Source: an uncultured Spartobacteria bacterium
GTDB taxonomy: Bacteria > Verrucomicrobiota > Verrucomicrobiia > Chthoniobacterales > Chthoniobacteraceae
Assembly: GCA_903882875.1 (NCBI GenBank)
Contig: CAIRYQ010000008.1
Location: forward strand, 1 to 64,000
DNA length: 64,000 nucleotides
Direction of reading: 5' to 3'
Under the pieces are notes generated by a model that was not told the DNA's origin, did no database searches, and saw only the letters and a list, made by a program, of their open reading frames with translations. A program made the translations under genes and the position numbers. Of the stretch, positions 8,689 through 17,503 are shown one piece after another; within the stretch, counting starts at the first letter, position 1, and each line of letters starts with the position of its first letter.

Positions 8689-11532
8689 ATGAACACGACC
8701 ACCGCTCCATTCACCCTCCGCAACGATCTGCCCGCCAGCGGCACGGCGGAGTTTCCGCAAGTCATCCGACGCGACCTGCCTGGCGACGCATCAGGCAAGC
8801 CGCGCGTCGTCCCGTGGCTCGGGCACAAGATCGCGAAGGCGGTGGCGGCGGCGTGCTTCGTCGAGGGGCAGGATGAAAGCATCGGGCTGCAAGTGCAGGC
8901 GGAGATTGAATACCGGATGCGCCGCGAGCGGCCGAGCTTCGTCCACATCGAGCAGTTGCAGGATCTCGTGGAGGAGACGCTGATCGAGATCGGCCATCCC
9001 CGCGTGGCGCTCACCTACGGAAAATACCGGGCGAAGCGCGCGGCGGAGCGGGCGCTCGGCACGATCGTGCCGGACGACACGGAGACGCAGATGGAACTGG
9101 CGACACGCGACCAGCTCGGCGACATCCGCGCTCGCATCTCGTTCGCCAAAATCGGCCTCTCGCTCGCGCTCACCGACGACGAACTGCTCGTGCGCCTGCT
9201 GCGCAGCACGTCCATCAATCTCACGCCGCAGGAACGCCGCGAGACCATCGTGCTCAATGCGAAGTCGCTCCTCGATCTCGATGCCGATGCGCGCTTCTTC
9301 GCCGCACGCATCCTGCTCAGCTACATCTACGAGGAGACACTGCCGTGGACGGTCACCGACGGCCCGCAGGCGCTGAAGGAAGCGCATCGCCGCGCATTCA
9401 TCGCGTACATCCCGCAGGGCATCGCGCTGCGCCGGCTCGATCCGCGGCTCGCGGAATTCGATCTGCCAAAGCTCGCGACCACGCTCGATCCGTTCGCGGA
9501 TTTGCAGTTCGACTTCATCGGCATCCAGACGCTCTTCGACCGCTACCTCATCCACGACACGGACACGGTCACAGGCCGCAAGCGCCGGCTCGAAGCGCCG
9601 CAGATTTTCTGGCTCCGCGTGGCGATGGGGCTCTCGATTTTGGAAAAGGATCGTGAGGTGCGGGCCGCGGAATTTTACGCCATCTACAAGTCGCGCCGCG
9701 CGTGTTCGTCCACACCCACGCTCTTTAATTCTGGCACGCTGCACTCGCAGCTTTCCTCGTGCTACCTGCTCTACTGCGGCGACAGCATCGAGGAAATCAC
9801 CGAGACGTGGCGGCGCTTTTCGCATCTCTCGAAATGGGCGGGCGGCCTCGGCTGCTCGTGGACGGCCATCCGCGGCGCGGGCGCGCACATTCACGGCACG
9901 AATGGCGAAAGCTCGGGCGTCATTCCTTTCCTGAAAGTCTCCAACGACATCGCGATCGCCGTGAACCAGGGCGGCAAGCGTCCCGGCGCACTGTGCTCGT
10001 ATCTCGAACTGTGGCACGCGGACATCGAGGACTTCCTCGACCTGCGCAAGGAGACTGGCGACGACCGCCGCCGCACGCACAACATGAACACCGCGCATTG
10101 GATTCCCGATGTGTTCATGAAGCGGCTCAAGGCCATTTCCGAGGGCGCGCTGCCGAAGGACGCGACGTGGACGCTGCTGCGCACGAGCGACTGCCGCGAC
10201 CTGCCCGAGCTGTACGGCCGCGCCTTCGAGCTGCGCTACGAGGAATACGAGCGCATGGTGGACGAGGGCAAACTGTGGGGCCGCAAAGTGCGCGTGCTCC
10301 AGCTCTGGAAGCGGATGCTCGAGATGCTCTTCGAGACCGGCCACCCGTGGATGACGTGGAAGGATCCCGCGAACGTCCGCAACCCGCAGGACCACGCGGG
10401 CGTGATTCACAACTCGAACCTCTGCACCGAAATCGAACTGAACACTTCGAGCGACGAGGTCGCCGTCTGCAATCTCGCCAGTGTGAACATCGCCGCACAC
10501 CTGTGCCCGGACGGTTCGCTCGATCACGACAAGCTCCACGAGACGATCACCGTTCTCATGCGGATGCTCGACAACGTGATCGACATCAACTTCTACCCCG
10601 TCGAAGCCGCCGCGAATTCCAACCTCAAGCACCGCCCCGTGGGCCTCGGCGTCATCGGCCTGCAGGATGCGCTCTACGACAAGAAGGTCGCGTTCGATTC
10701 GCCCGAGGCCGTGGACTTCAACGACGAGGCGCTCGAAGCCATCGCCTACCACGCCTACACCGCGAGCAGCGACCTCGCCGCCGAGCGCGGCGCGTATCCG
10801 AGCTACGAGGGCTCGAAGTGGAGCCGCGGCATGATGCCGCTCGACACGCTCGATCTCTTGGAAAAGGAGCGCGGCACGCCGATCCTCGTGGATCGCAAAT
10901 CACGCCTCGACTGGTCCGCGCTCCGCACGCGCATCGCGAAGCAGGGCATGCGCAATTCCAACTGCCTCGCCATCGCGCCGACCGCGACCATTTCCAACAT
11001 CCTCGGCTGCACGCCGTGCATCGAGCCGACGTACAAGCACATTCACACGAAGTCCAACCTCAGCGGTGAATTCATCCGCACGAACGACCACCTGCTGCGC
11101 GACCTGCAGGCGCGCGGCCTGTGGGACGAGGAGATGCTGGCCGACCTCAAGTATTTCGACGGCTCCGTGCAGGGCATCGAGCGCGTGCCCGCCGAACTCA
11201 AGCGGCTCTACAAAACCGCGTTCGAGATCGCACCGACGTGGATTTTGCAATGCGCCGCCGTCCGGCAAAAGTGGATCGACCAGGCGCAGAGCACGAACCT
11301 CTGGCTCGCCGAAAGCGACGCGCGCACCGCGAGCTTCATGTATCGCGAAGCGTGGGAGCGCGGCCTCAAGACGACCTACTACCTCCGCACGCTGAACAAG
11401 AGCGCCATTGATTCCGCGAACCGCGACCGCCGCCCCGCCGCCGAAGCAAAGCGCGAATTTTCCGCCGAGGAAAAAAGCGCATGCTCCATCGAATCCATGC
11501 GCAACGGCGGCACCTGCGAAGCCTGCCAGTAG
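8689..11532 (+). CDS. nrdA: Ribonucleotide reductase large subunit, class I
   Basis: The catalytic R1 subunit (947 aa), reducing ribonucleoside diphosphates. An N-terminal ATP-cone (about residues 30-120) should provide overall activity control by ATP/dATP. The redox Cys in SQLSSCYLLYC, the thiyl-site block NSNLCTEIELN, the partner Cys in VAVCNLASVN, the radical-relay tyrosine pair in KTTYYLRTLN, and a C-terminal CEAC swinging arm are all visible. It is longer than E. coli NrdA (761 aa), with the extra length before the catalytic barrel. It lies 25 bp after dcd and ends the riboswitch-controlled operon. Confidence 0.96.
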   Translation: MNTTTAPFTLRNDLPASGTAEFPQVIRRDLPGDASGKPRVVPWLGHKIAKAVAAACFVEGQDESIGLQVQAEIEYRMRRERPSFVHIEQLQDLVEETLIEIGHPRVALTYGKYRAKRAAERALGTIVPDDTETQMELATRDQLGDIRARISFAKIGLSLALTDDELLVRLLRSTSINLTPQERRETIVLNAKSLLDLDADARFFAARILLSYIYEETLPWTVTDGPQALKEAHRRAFIAYIPQGIALRRLDPRLAEFDLPKLATTLDPFADLQFDFIGIQTLFDRYLIHDTDTVTGRKRRLEAPQIFWLRVAMGLSILEKDREVRAAEFYAIYKSRRACSSTPTLFNSGTLHSQLSSCYLLYCGDSIEEITETWRRFSHLSKWAGGLGCSWTAIRGAGAHIHGTNGESSGVIPFLKVSNDIAIAVNQGGKRPGALCSYLELWHADIEDFLDLRKETGDDRRRTHNMNTAHWIPDVFMKRLKAISEGALPKDATWTLLRTSDCRDLPELYGRAFELRYEEYERMVDEGKLWGRKVRVLQLWKRMLEMLFETGHPWMTWKDPANVRNPQDHAGVIHNSNLCTEIELNTSSDEVAVCNLASVNIAAHLCPDGSLDHDKLHETITVLMRMLDNVIDINFYPVEAAANSNLKHRPVGLGVIGLQDALYDKKVAFDSPEAVDFNDEALEAIAYHAYTASSDLAAERGAYPSYEGSKWSRGMMPLDTLDLLEKERGTPILVDRKSRLDWSALRTRIAKQGMRNSNCLAIAPTATISNILGCTPCIEPTYKHIHTKSNLSGEFIRTNDHLLRDLQARGLWDEEMLADLKYFDGSVQGIERVPAELKRLYKTAFEIAPTWILQCAAVRQKWIDQAQSTNLWLAESDARTASFMYREAWERGLKTTYYLRTLNKSAIDSANRDRRPAAEAKREFSAEEKSACSIESMRNGGTCEACQ

Positions 11533-11648
11533 CCCGCACACCCAGCATTAAGAGCCGCACGCGCACATAACATCCGCGGAATTCCCAAGGCGGCCTTTCG
11601 CGCTTTGCAGCCGGATGAAGTGCGGTATGGTGGCGCCACTTTTCCACC

Positions 11649-12935
11649 ATGAAGAGAATCCTGATCCTGCTGCTCCTTCTCACCGTCGGCTTTTTTGCGC
11701 TGAAGAAATGGAGCCCCGACACGCTGAGAAAGATCGCGCACCTCATCCCGCATTCCGGCAAGAAGGGCGACGCGCCGGAACCGCAGCCCGCACTGCCGCC
11801 GCCGGAGCCGGCGCCCGTCGCGAACCAGAGTTCGGGAGATCCGAAGCAGGTGCCGTCCTCCACGCCCGCGCCGAAGACTGTGACTGTGGACAAGACCGCG
11901 CAGGTCGTCGTGCTCTGCTACCACCGTGTCGAGGGCGCCGCAGGCGGCGCACTGAGCATCGCGCCCGAAGTTTTCGAGCAGCACATGCAGCGGCTGAAGG
12001 ATCGCGGCATTGCGGTGATTTCCATGCAGGACTTCCTCGCGTGGCGGCGGAATGAAAAGACGATCCCGCCAAAGAGCGCGCTCATCACGATTGACGACGG
12101 CTACGTGTCCGCATTCGAGAACGCGCGTCCGATCTTGAAAAAATTTGGCTACCCGTGGACGTACTTCATTTACACCAAATTCGTCGGCACCGGCGGCAAG
12201 AGCATCACCTGGGAGCAGCTCGGCACGCTGCGCGACGAAGGTGTGGAAATCGGAGCGCACACCGCCTCGCACCAGAACCTGCGCGACCCGCGCGGCAAGA
12301 ACGCCGAGGCGTTCGAGGCTTGGCTGAATGACGAGATCATCGGCTCGAAACAGCTCCTCGAGAAAAAGCTCGGCGTCCGCTGCTCCGTCTTCGCCTACCC
12401 CGAGGGACGCTACAGCGCGAAGGTGCTCGACGTGGTCAAGGCCGCGGGCTTCGAGGCTTCGTTCACCGTTTACGGCCAGCGCGTGACGCACGGCGCCAAC
12501 GCGGAAAAAATCGGCCGCTACGCCTGGCTCAGCCGCCGTCCGCAGGACATGGAAATGGCCCTGAACTTCACCGGCCCGCTCAGTCCGTCCGAAGCCGAGC
12601 CGCCCGCCGCGGCGGAACTCGCATCCGCGATGCTGCTCACACAGCCGGCAAACGGCGACACCATCTCCGACTCCGCACCCGTGCTGAAGGCGAACCTCGG
12701 CTCGCTCGGCGAGTTCGACGAAAGCACGCTCACACTGCGCCTGAGCGGCGTCGGGCCGGTTCCCGCGAAGTTCGATCCCGAGACCAAAATCATCGAGGCC
12801 AGGCCGCCGCAGCCGCTGAAGCCCGGCGAATACACCGTCTTTGTCTCGGCAAAAAGCGGCCAAAAAAAAGTGGAGACGCAGTGGAGCTTCAAGGTCGTGC
12901 CGGCGAAGGGGCTGAACGCCACGCTCAACCGCTGA
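11649..12935 (+). CDS. Membrane-anchored polysaccharide deacetylase with Ig-like C-terminus
   Basis: A 428-aa protein with one N-terminal membrane segment (about residues 3-17), a Pro-rich linker (about 40-80) and a NodB-homology domain (about 88-290). Metal and catalytic motifs are visible: TIDDGY (motif 1 with the DD pair) and HTASH (motif 2). The last 110 residues look like an Ig-like domain. It should remove N- or O-acetyl groups from a cell-surface or extracellular polysaccharide; the substrate cannot be told. Convergent with pdxH, 9 bp apart. Confidence 0.85.
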   Translation: MKRILILLLLLTVGFFALKKWSPDTLRKIAHLIPHSGKKGDAPEPQPALPPPEPAPVANQSSGDPKQVPSSTPAPKTVTVDKTAQVVVLCYHRVEGAAGGALSIAPEVFEQHMQRLKDRGIAVISMQDFLAWRRNEKTIPPKSALITIDDGYVSAFENARPILKKFGYPWTYFIYTKFVGTGGKSITWEQLGTLRDEGVEIGAHTASHQNLRDPRGKNAEAFEAWLNDEIIGSKQLLEKKLGVRCSVFAYPEGRYSAKVLDVVKAAGFEASFTVYGQRVTHGANAEKIGRYAWLSRRPQDMEMALNFTGPLSPSEAEPPAAAELASAMLLTQPANGDTISDSAPVLKANLGSLGEFDESTLTLRLSGVGPVPAKFDPETKIIEARPPQPLKPGEYTVFVSAKSGQKKVETQWSFKVVPAKGLNATLNR

Positions 12936-12944
12936 CCCTGCGCG

Positions 12945-13592
12945 CTACGGCGCGAGGCGCTCGATTTTCCACGCACCATCCGTGAGCCGCGTGTAGCGCA
13001 GCCGGTCGTGCAGGCGGCTCTGGCGGCCCTGCCAGAATTCGACGGTGTGCGGCGTGACGATGTAGCCGCCCCAGTGCTCCGGCGCGGGCGGATTGTCGCC
13101 GAAGCGCGCCTTTGCCTCCTCAAAATTTCTTTCCAGTTCCGCGCGATCCGCGAGCACGCTGCTCTGCCGCGACGCCCACGCGCCGAGCCGTCCGCCGAGC
13201 GGACGCTTTGGAAAATACGCCTCGGTCTCCGCACGCGGGACCTTTTCCACGCGGCCCGTCACATTCACCTGCCGCTCGAGTTCGCCCCAGCGGAACGTGA
13301 GCGCGCAGCGCGGCTCGTGCGCGAGCTGGCGGCCCTTCGTGCTCTCGTAGTTCGTGTAAAATGAAAATCCGCGCACATCGCACCCTTTCAGCAGCACCGT
13401 GCGCGACCACGGCTGGCCGTCCGCATCCACCGTCGCGAGCGTCATCGCATTCGGCTCGAGGAGCCGCTGAGCGATCGCCTCCGCGAGCCACTTCTGAAAC
13501 TGCCGCAGCGGATCGGGATCGAGTTCGCTCTCGACGAGCCCGCGCTGCCCGTACTCCTCGCGGAGGTTTGCGATGTCAAAATTGCTGGCCAT
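12945..13592 (-). CDS. pdxH: Pyridoxamine 5'-phosphate oxidase
   Basis: An FMN-dependent enzyme (215 aa) making pyridoxal 5'-phosphate from the pyridoxine or pyridoxamine phosphates. Family blocks are present in order: an N-terminal REEY motif, LATVDADGQPWSRTVLLKG, FYTNYESTKGRQL, RQVNVTGRVEKV, ASRQSSVL and the C-terminal EFWQGRQSRLHDRLRY with the phosphate-binding arginines. The start at 13592 (MASNFDIANL) gives the normal family length. It lies 49 bp downstream of tsaB on the same strand, so it may be the last gene of that operon. Confidence 0.95.
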   Translation of the reverse strand: MASNFDIANLREEYGQRGLVESELDPDPLRQFQKWLAEAIAQRLLEPNAMTLATVDADGQPWSRTVLLKGCDVRGFSFYTNYESTKGRQLAHEPRCALTFRWGELERQVNVTGRVEKVPRAETEAYFPKRPLGGRLGAWASRQSSVLADRAELERNFEEAKARFGDNPPAPEHWGGYIVTPHTVEFWQGRQSRLHDRLRYTRLTDGAWKIERLAP

Positions 13593-13641
13593 GCGCGTGA
13601 GCCTCGCCGTTCGCGAAGCCGCGTGCAACACGCCGCTGCAC

Positions 13642-14247
13642 TCAACGCGGCTTTGGCAGTGTGATGTGCGGCTCGCGCAAGTAGAGCGGTTCGAGATCGC
13701 CTTCAGCGCAGATGCCGCGCCCCTCCGCTGCAAGCCGTGCGAGCGTGAGCGCACGCGGGCGCGCGACGATCGCCTGCGGCACGAGCGCGAACGGCTCGGC
13801 GGCGAGCACGGGCCAGCCGGGCTTTGCGGTGATGCGCGCGAGCAGTCCGGCAGCGTCGGTGAGCAGCGGCCCTTCCGCGCAAATGCCGCGCTCCACTCTT
13901 GTAAAATAAAATGTGTCGCGCCGCGCATCACCAATCGCGAGGTGATGATCCGAATCGCACTCCCACACGGCAACACTCGGGATGCCGACGAGCCGCGCGC
14001 CCATCGCCATGCCGAGGCCCATCGCCGTCGCAATCGCAATGCGGATGCCCGCGTAGCTGCCGGGGCCGAGGCCGACGGCGATGCAGTCGAACTTCCCGGC
14101 GAGATCACGCGCGCGCTCGATGAGCGGCACGAGGGCGCAGCCGTGGTTGCGATCCGAGGTGAACGCCTCGTCGAGCAGCACGCCACCGCCGTCGAACAGC
14201 GCCACGCTGCCGTGCGGGGTCGAGGTGTCGAGAGCGAGCACCTTCAT
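13642..14247 (-). CDS. tsaB: tRNA threonylcarbamoyladenosine biosynthesis protein TsaB
   Basis: TsaB (201 aa) is the inactive TsaD paralogue that nucleates the TsaBDE complex, which installs t6A37 on ANN-decoding tRNAs. The ASKHA start MKVLALDTSTPHGSVAL and the signature GLGPGSYAGIRIAIATAMGL are diagnostic. The start at 14247 overlaps the tsaE stop by 4 bp (ATGA). TsaD and TsaC are not in the window. Confidence 0.93.
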   Translation of the reverse strand: MKVLALDTSTPHGSVALFDGGGVLLDEAFTSDRNHGCALVPLIERARDLAGKFDCIAVGLGPGSYAGIRIAIATAMGLGMAMGARLVGIPSVAVWECDSDHHLAIGDARRDTFYFTRVERGICAEGPLLTDAAGLLARITAKPGWPVLAAEPFALVPQAIVARPRALTLARLAAEGRGICAEGDLEPLYLREPHITLPKPR

Positions 14248-14666
14248 GCGCGTGCCTCCTCGGTGATTTCGCGAATGTCGCCGTCGCCTGCGCGCAGGCG
14301 GAACCGGCGCGTGCCGCGCGGCAGCAGTGCGGAAAATTTCCCGGCCCACTCAATCACGAGCACGCCGCCTGAGCCTAGATAATCGTCGAGCCCGAGGCGC
14401 AGTGTCTCGTCCTCGCTTTCGAGCCGGTAAAAATCGAAATGAAAAAGCGGGAGCCGCCCGCCGGTGTATTCGTGGACGAGAGTAAAGGTCGGACTCGTCA
14501 CGTCGCCATCGCAGCCGAGGCCGGCGGCGATGCCTTTGACGAAATGCGTCTTGCCCGCGCCGAGGTCGCCGTCGAGCGCGAGCACATCGCCCGCGCGCAA
14601 CGAAGCCGCGAGCGCGCGGCCATGCGCGAAAGTTTCCGCCGGACTATGCGAAGTGATCGAAGCCAC
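14244..14666 (-). CDS. tsaE: tRNA threonylcarbamoyladenosine biosynthesis ATPase TsaE
   Basis: A small P-loop ATPase (140 aa) that drives turnover of the TsaBD complex in t6A formation. Walker A is GDLGAGKTHF, and SPTFTLVHEY and FHFDFYRLE are TsaE family blocks. It overlaps thiL upstream by 23 bp and tsaB downstream by 4 bp, so the three are certainly co-transcribed. Confidence 0.95.
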   Translation of the reverse strand: MASITSHSPAETFAHGRALAASLRAGDVLALDGDLGAGKTHFVKGIAAGLGCDGDVTSPTFTLVHEYTGGRLPLFHFDFYRLESEDETLRLGLDDYLGSGGVLVIEWAGKFSALLPRGTRRFRLRAGDGDIREITEEARA

Positions 14667-15537
14667 AGTGTTTCGGCTTTTGCTCTGCGCGCACGCCGCC
14701 GCGCGTGAGCGCGCCTACGCGGGTGAGCGGGAGTCTCGGAAATTTCGCGCGCCATTCCGCTTCGATCCGCGCGGCGGCGTCCGGACGCACGGCAAAGAGC
14801 AGCTCGAAATCCTCGCCGTCGCCGAGCGCCTGCGCGACAGAGCAGCCGCGGTTGCGCGGGATTTTCTCCTCGGAAATCCCGAAGCTGCATCCGCTCGCAC
14901 GCGCGAGCCGTGGGAGATCGGCGGCGAGTCCGTCGCTGATGTCCATCATCGCGCGGATGCGAAAATTCCCCGTGAGCCAGCGCGCCTCCGCGAGGCGCGG
15001 AGTGAAGTCGAGATGCTTCCCCGCGAGCGATCCGCCGAGCCTGCCCGTGACATACAAGAAGTCCCCCGCCCTGCCGCCGCCGCGCGTCACACAGCGCGCG
15101 CGCTCCACCTCGCCCGTGAGCGCGACGCTGATGAATGCAGGCCCCGGCGAGCGCGATGTCTCACCGCCGACGATGCCCACGCCGAATCTCCGCGCCGCCT
15201 TGCGCAATCCCGCGTAGAGCCCGCGCAGCCACGCCATCTCCACATCGCGTGCGACCGCAACCGTGATCAGCGCGTGCCGTGGAACGCCGCCCATCGCGGC
15301 GATGTCGCTCACGGCGCGGCACAGCGCCTTCCAGCCGATTCGCGCGGGCTCTTCCTTTTTTTCAAAATGCACGCCCTCGACGACGCAGTCCGTTTTCAAA
15401 AGGTGCCACACGCGATCGCGTGCGCCGCCGATCACCGCGCAGTCGTCGCCCACACCGAGGATCACATTTGTCCCCGGCGGAAGTCCGCGCGTGAGCGCCG
15501 CGACCACGGCATCCTCGCCGAGCGATGCGATTTTCAT
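14644..15537 (-). CDS. thiL: Thiamine-monophosphate kinase
   Basis: Phosphorylates thiamine monophosphate to thiamine pyrophosphate (297 aa). The Asp-rich nucleotide/Mg site GVGDDCAVIG, the central MMDISDGLAADLPRLA and the C-terminal GEDFELLFAV are characteristic ThiL motifs. The start at 15537 (MKIASLGEDAV) overlaps the stop of the CPBP gene by 4 bp; upstream frame extension is unlikely. With pdxH in the same operon, two cofactor enzymes are encoded next to the tRNA-modification pair. Confidence 0.95.
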   Translation of the reverse strand: MKIASLGEDAVVAALTRGLPPGTNVILGVGDDCAVIGGARDRVWHLLKTDCVVEGVHFEKKEEPARIGWKALCRAVSDIAAMGGVPRHALITVAVARDVEMAWLRGLYAGLRKAARRFGVGIVGGETSRSPGPAFISVALTGEVERARCVTRGGGRAGDFLYVTGRLGGSLAGKHLDFTPRLAEARWLTGNFRIRAMMDISDGLAADLPRLARASGCSFGISEEKIPRNRGCSVAQALGDGEDFELLFAVRPDAAARIEAEWRAKFPRLPLTRVGALTRGGVRAEQKPKHCGFDHFA

Positions 15538-16379
15538 GGCGTCGCACCGGAACGTGTCTGCCACCAGATCAGGGCAAGCATGGTCGTATTGAAAAACGCG
15601 TGCATGAAAATCGGCACGAGGATCGAGCCGGACCATTCGTAGGCGAGCGTGAGCGCGAGCGCGAGGACGGTGAGAACGGGGAACCCAGCGGCGTTATAAT
15701 GGATCGCGCCGAAGAGCAGCGAAATCACGATCGCCGCGGGCACCGGCCCGGCGGCGCGCTTTAGCACGGGATAGAAATAGCCGCGGAAAAGAAACTCCTC
15801 GATGAACGGCGCGATGAGCGCGGCCGTGAGAGTCACCTGCCAGATGACCTCCTGTTTCCCGGCCTTCGCCGCCTCGCGGAATTTCATCACCATCTCCTGC
15901 TGCTCCGCACGACCGTCGAGAATCTGGTAGGCGATGGCAGTGATGATCATGATCACCGGCAGCAAGAGGACGATGAGCACGGCTGCGACTCCGATTGCCC
16001 GGAACGGCCCGACGCGCCTCAGCCCGAACGCCGCGGGCAGGCTGATGCCGCGGGCAATGATCAGCGCGAGGATCACCGGCATCGAAACAAACAACACGGA
16101 CGAGACGATCTGAAGGCCCGCGCCGTCCGGTGTCATTTTTGGGAACAGCCACTGCACCGCCAGCGCGAGCGTCATCATCACGATGAAAAGCCCGACCACA
16201 AACAGATCCGGCAGACCGAAGAGATCGCTGCGGACCTGCCCTCCACGCAACCGGATCCCGCGCAGCAGCCGACGGTACACGATGACGCACGCGTAGAGCA
16301 GCAAGAGCCCGGCGATGTAAATCGGCAGCGCCTGCTCGATCGGCAGCGGGATTTCCTTTGCGATGGTGGCGACCGTCAC
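15534..16379 (-). CDS. CPBP-family intramembrane glutamic endopeptidase
   Basis: A 281-aa multi-pass membrane protein with about eight hydrophobic segments. The Abi/CPBP motifs are present: EEFLFRGYFYP (EExxxR), FGAIHYNA and HAFFN near the C-terminus. The family covers Rce1-like prenyl-protein proteases and proteases of unknown substrate, so only the membrane peptidase class can be stated. It starts 15 bp after the sppA stop and overlaps thiL by 4 bp, placing two membrane proteases at the head of this operon. Confidence 0.9.
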   Translation of the reverse strand: MTVATIAKEIPLPIEQALPIYIAGLLLLYACVIVYRRLLRGIRLRGGQVRSDLFGLPDLFVVGLFIVMMTLALAVQWLFPKMTPDGAGLQIVSSVLFVSMPVILALIIARGISLPAAFGLRRVGPFRAIGVAAVLIVLLLPVIMIITAIAYQILDGRAEQQEMVMKFREAAKAGKQEVIWQVTLTAALIAPFIEEFLFRGYFYPVLKRAAGPVPAAIVISLLFGAIHYNAAGFPVLTVLALALTLAYEWSGSILVPIFMHAFFNTTMLALIWWQTRSGATP

Positions 16380-16394
16380 GGCTCGTCCGGGGCG

Positions 16395-17396
16395 TCAGGG
16401 CGCGAGGATTTCCGGCAGCAGGTAGAGCCTGCCGGGCTGGAGGTGCAGCGAGGACTGCGGGCCGAGATTGATTTCCACTTTCTTGCTCGCATCCGACTTT
16501 CCGAAAATGCGGAGGAGGCGGCCGAATGATTCAATCGCGCGGTACTCGACGACTGTCGCGCCGGGTGTGCCGCCGAGTTCGATCGCCTTTTTCACCGCAT
16601 CGTCGAGATCACCGAGCTGATCGATCAGCTTCGCTTCGAGCGCGTCCTTGCCGGAAAGCACGCGGCCGTCAGCCACGCCGTTGCGCAGCGTGTCCTCGGG
16701 GATTTTCCGCTCGGCGGCGACGATGCCGACAAATTTCGCGTAGGTCTGCATCACGAGATTCTGCACGTAGTCGCGTTCCTCCTGCGTGCTCGGTCGCGAA
16801 CCGCTGAGCATGTCCTTCATCTTGCCGCTTTTGAATGTCACCATTTGCAGGCCCACTTTTCCGAAAAGCTCCGAGTAGTTCAGCGTCTGCATGATCACGC
16901 CGATGCTGCCGGTGAAAGTAGTGTCCCGCGCAAAGATATGGCTGCCGCCGAGCGCCGCGTAGTAGCCGCCGCTCGCCGCCATCGCACCCATGCTCACGAC
17001 GATTTTCTTTTTGTCCCGCGCCTTGCGGATGATGTTGTAGATGTCGTCGCTCGCGGTGACCTCGCCACCGGGCGAATCAATCGCCAGCACGATGGCGCGC
17101 ACATTGGGATCTTCGAGCGCCTGTTTGAACTGCTGCTTCATGTCCTCCGGCGACGCGCCTGTGCTGAAGCCCATGTCGCCGCTGGAAATGATGCCGCCGA
17201 GACGGATGACGGCGATCTTTGCGGACACATTTTTCGCACCCTCGGCGAGCACCTTTTGCTCGTATTTCTGCGTTCCTCCCGAGCCGATGCCGAAGAGCGA
17301 TCCGATGAGGAACAGGAAATTGAAGAGGAGGCTGAGGCACAGCAGCACGACGATGAAGACACCGAGGCAGCCGAAACGTTTTTCCAAGGCAGGCAT
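16395..17396 (-). CDS. sppA: Signal peptide peptidase SppA
   Basis: A membrane-anchored Ser/Lys protease (333 aa) degrading cleaved signal peptides. It has an N-terminal transmembrane segment (about 10-36), then the ClpP-like fold with the LAIDSPGGEVTASD block, the nucleophile Ser in SMGAMAASGGYY, TGSIGVIMQ, and the general-base Lys in TFKSGKMKDM. The length is that of the single-domain type found in Bacillus rather than the 618-aa E. coli type. First gene of the sppA-CPBP-thiL-tsaE-tsaB-pdxH run, divergent from mtnA. Confidence 0.95.
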   Translation of the reverse strand: MPALEKRFGCLGVFIVVLLCLSLLFNFLFLIGSLFGIGSGGTQKYEQKVLAEGAKNVSAKIAVIRLGGIISSGDMGFSTGASPEDMKQQFKQALEDPNVRAIVLAIDSPGGEVTASDDIYNIIRKARDKKKIVVSMGAMAASGGYYAALGGSHIFARDTTFTGSIGVIMQTLNYSELFGKVGLQMVTFKSGKMKDMLSGSRPSTQEERDYVQNLVMQTYAKFVGIVAAERKIPEDTLRNGVADGRVLSGKDALEAKLIDQLGDLDDAVKKAIELGGTPGATVVEYRAIESFGRLLRIFGKSDASKKVEINLGPQSSLHLQPGRLYLLPEILAP

Positions 17397-17503
17397 CCCG
17401 CGACAGTGGGGACGCGGGAAAAATTACGCAAGCTCACGCGTGCAGCGATGCGACGCCGCCTCGACAACGCGCGTGCGCTCGGAAAAGAACATGCGCGACC
17501 GCG

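Noticed and set aside
12945-14186. A 413-aa frame including PdxH.
   Set aside because: The first 198 residues overlap tsaB and lack structure; PdxH starts at 13592 with family length.
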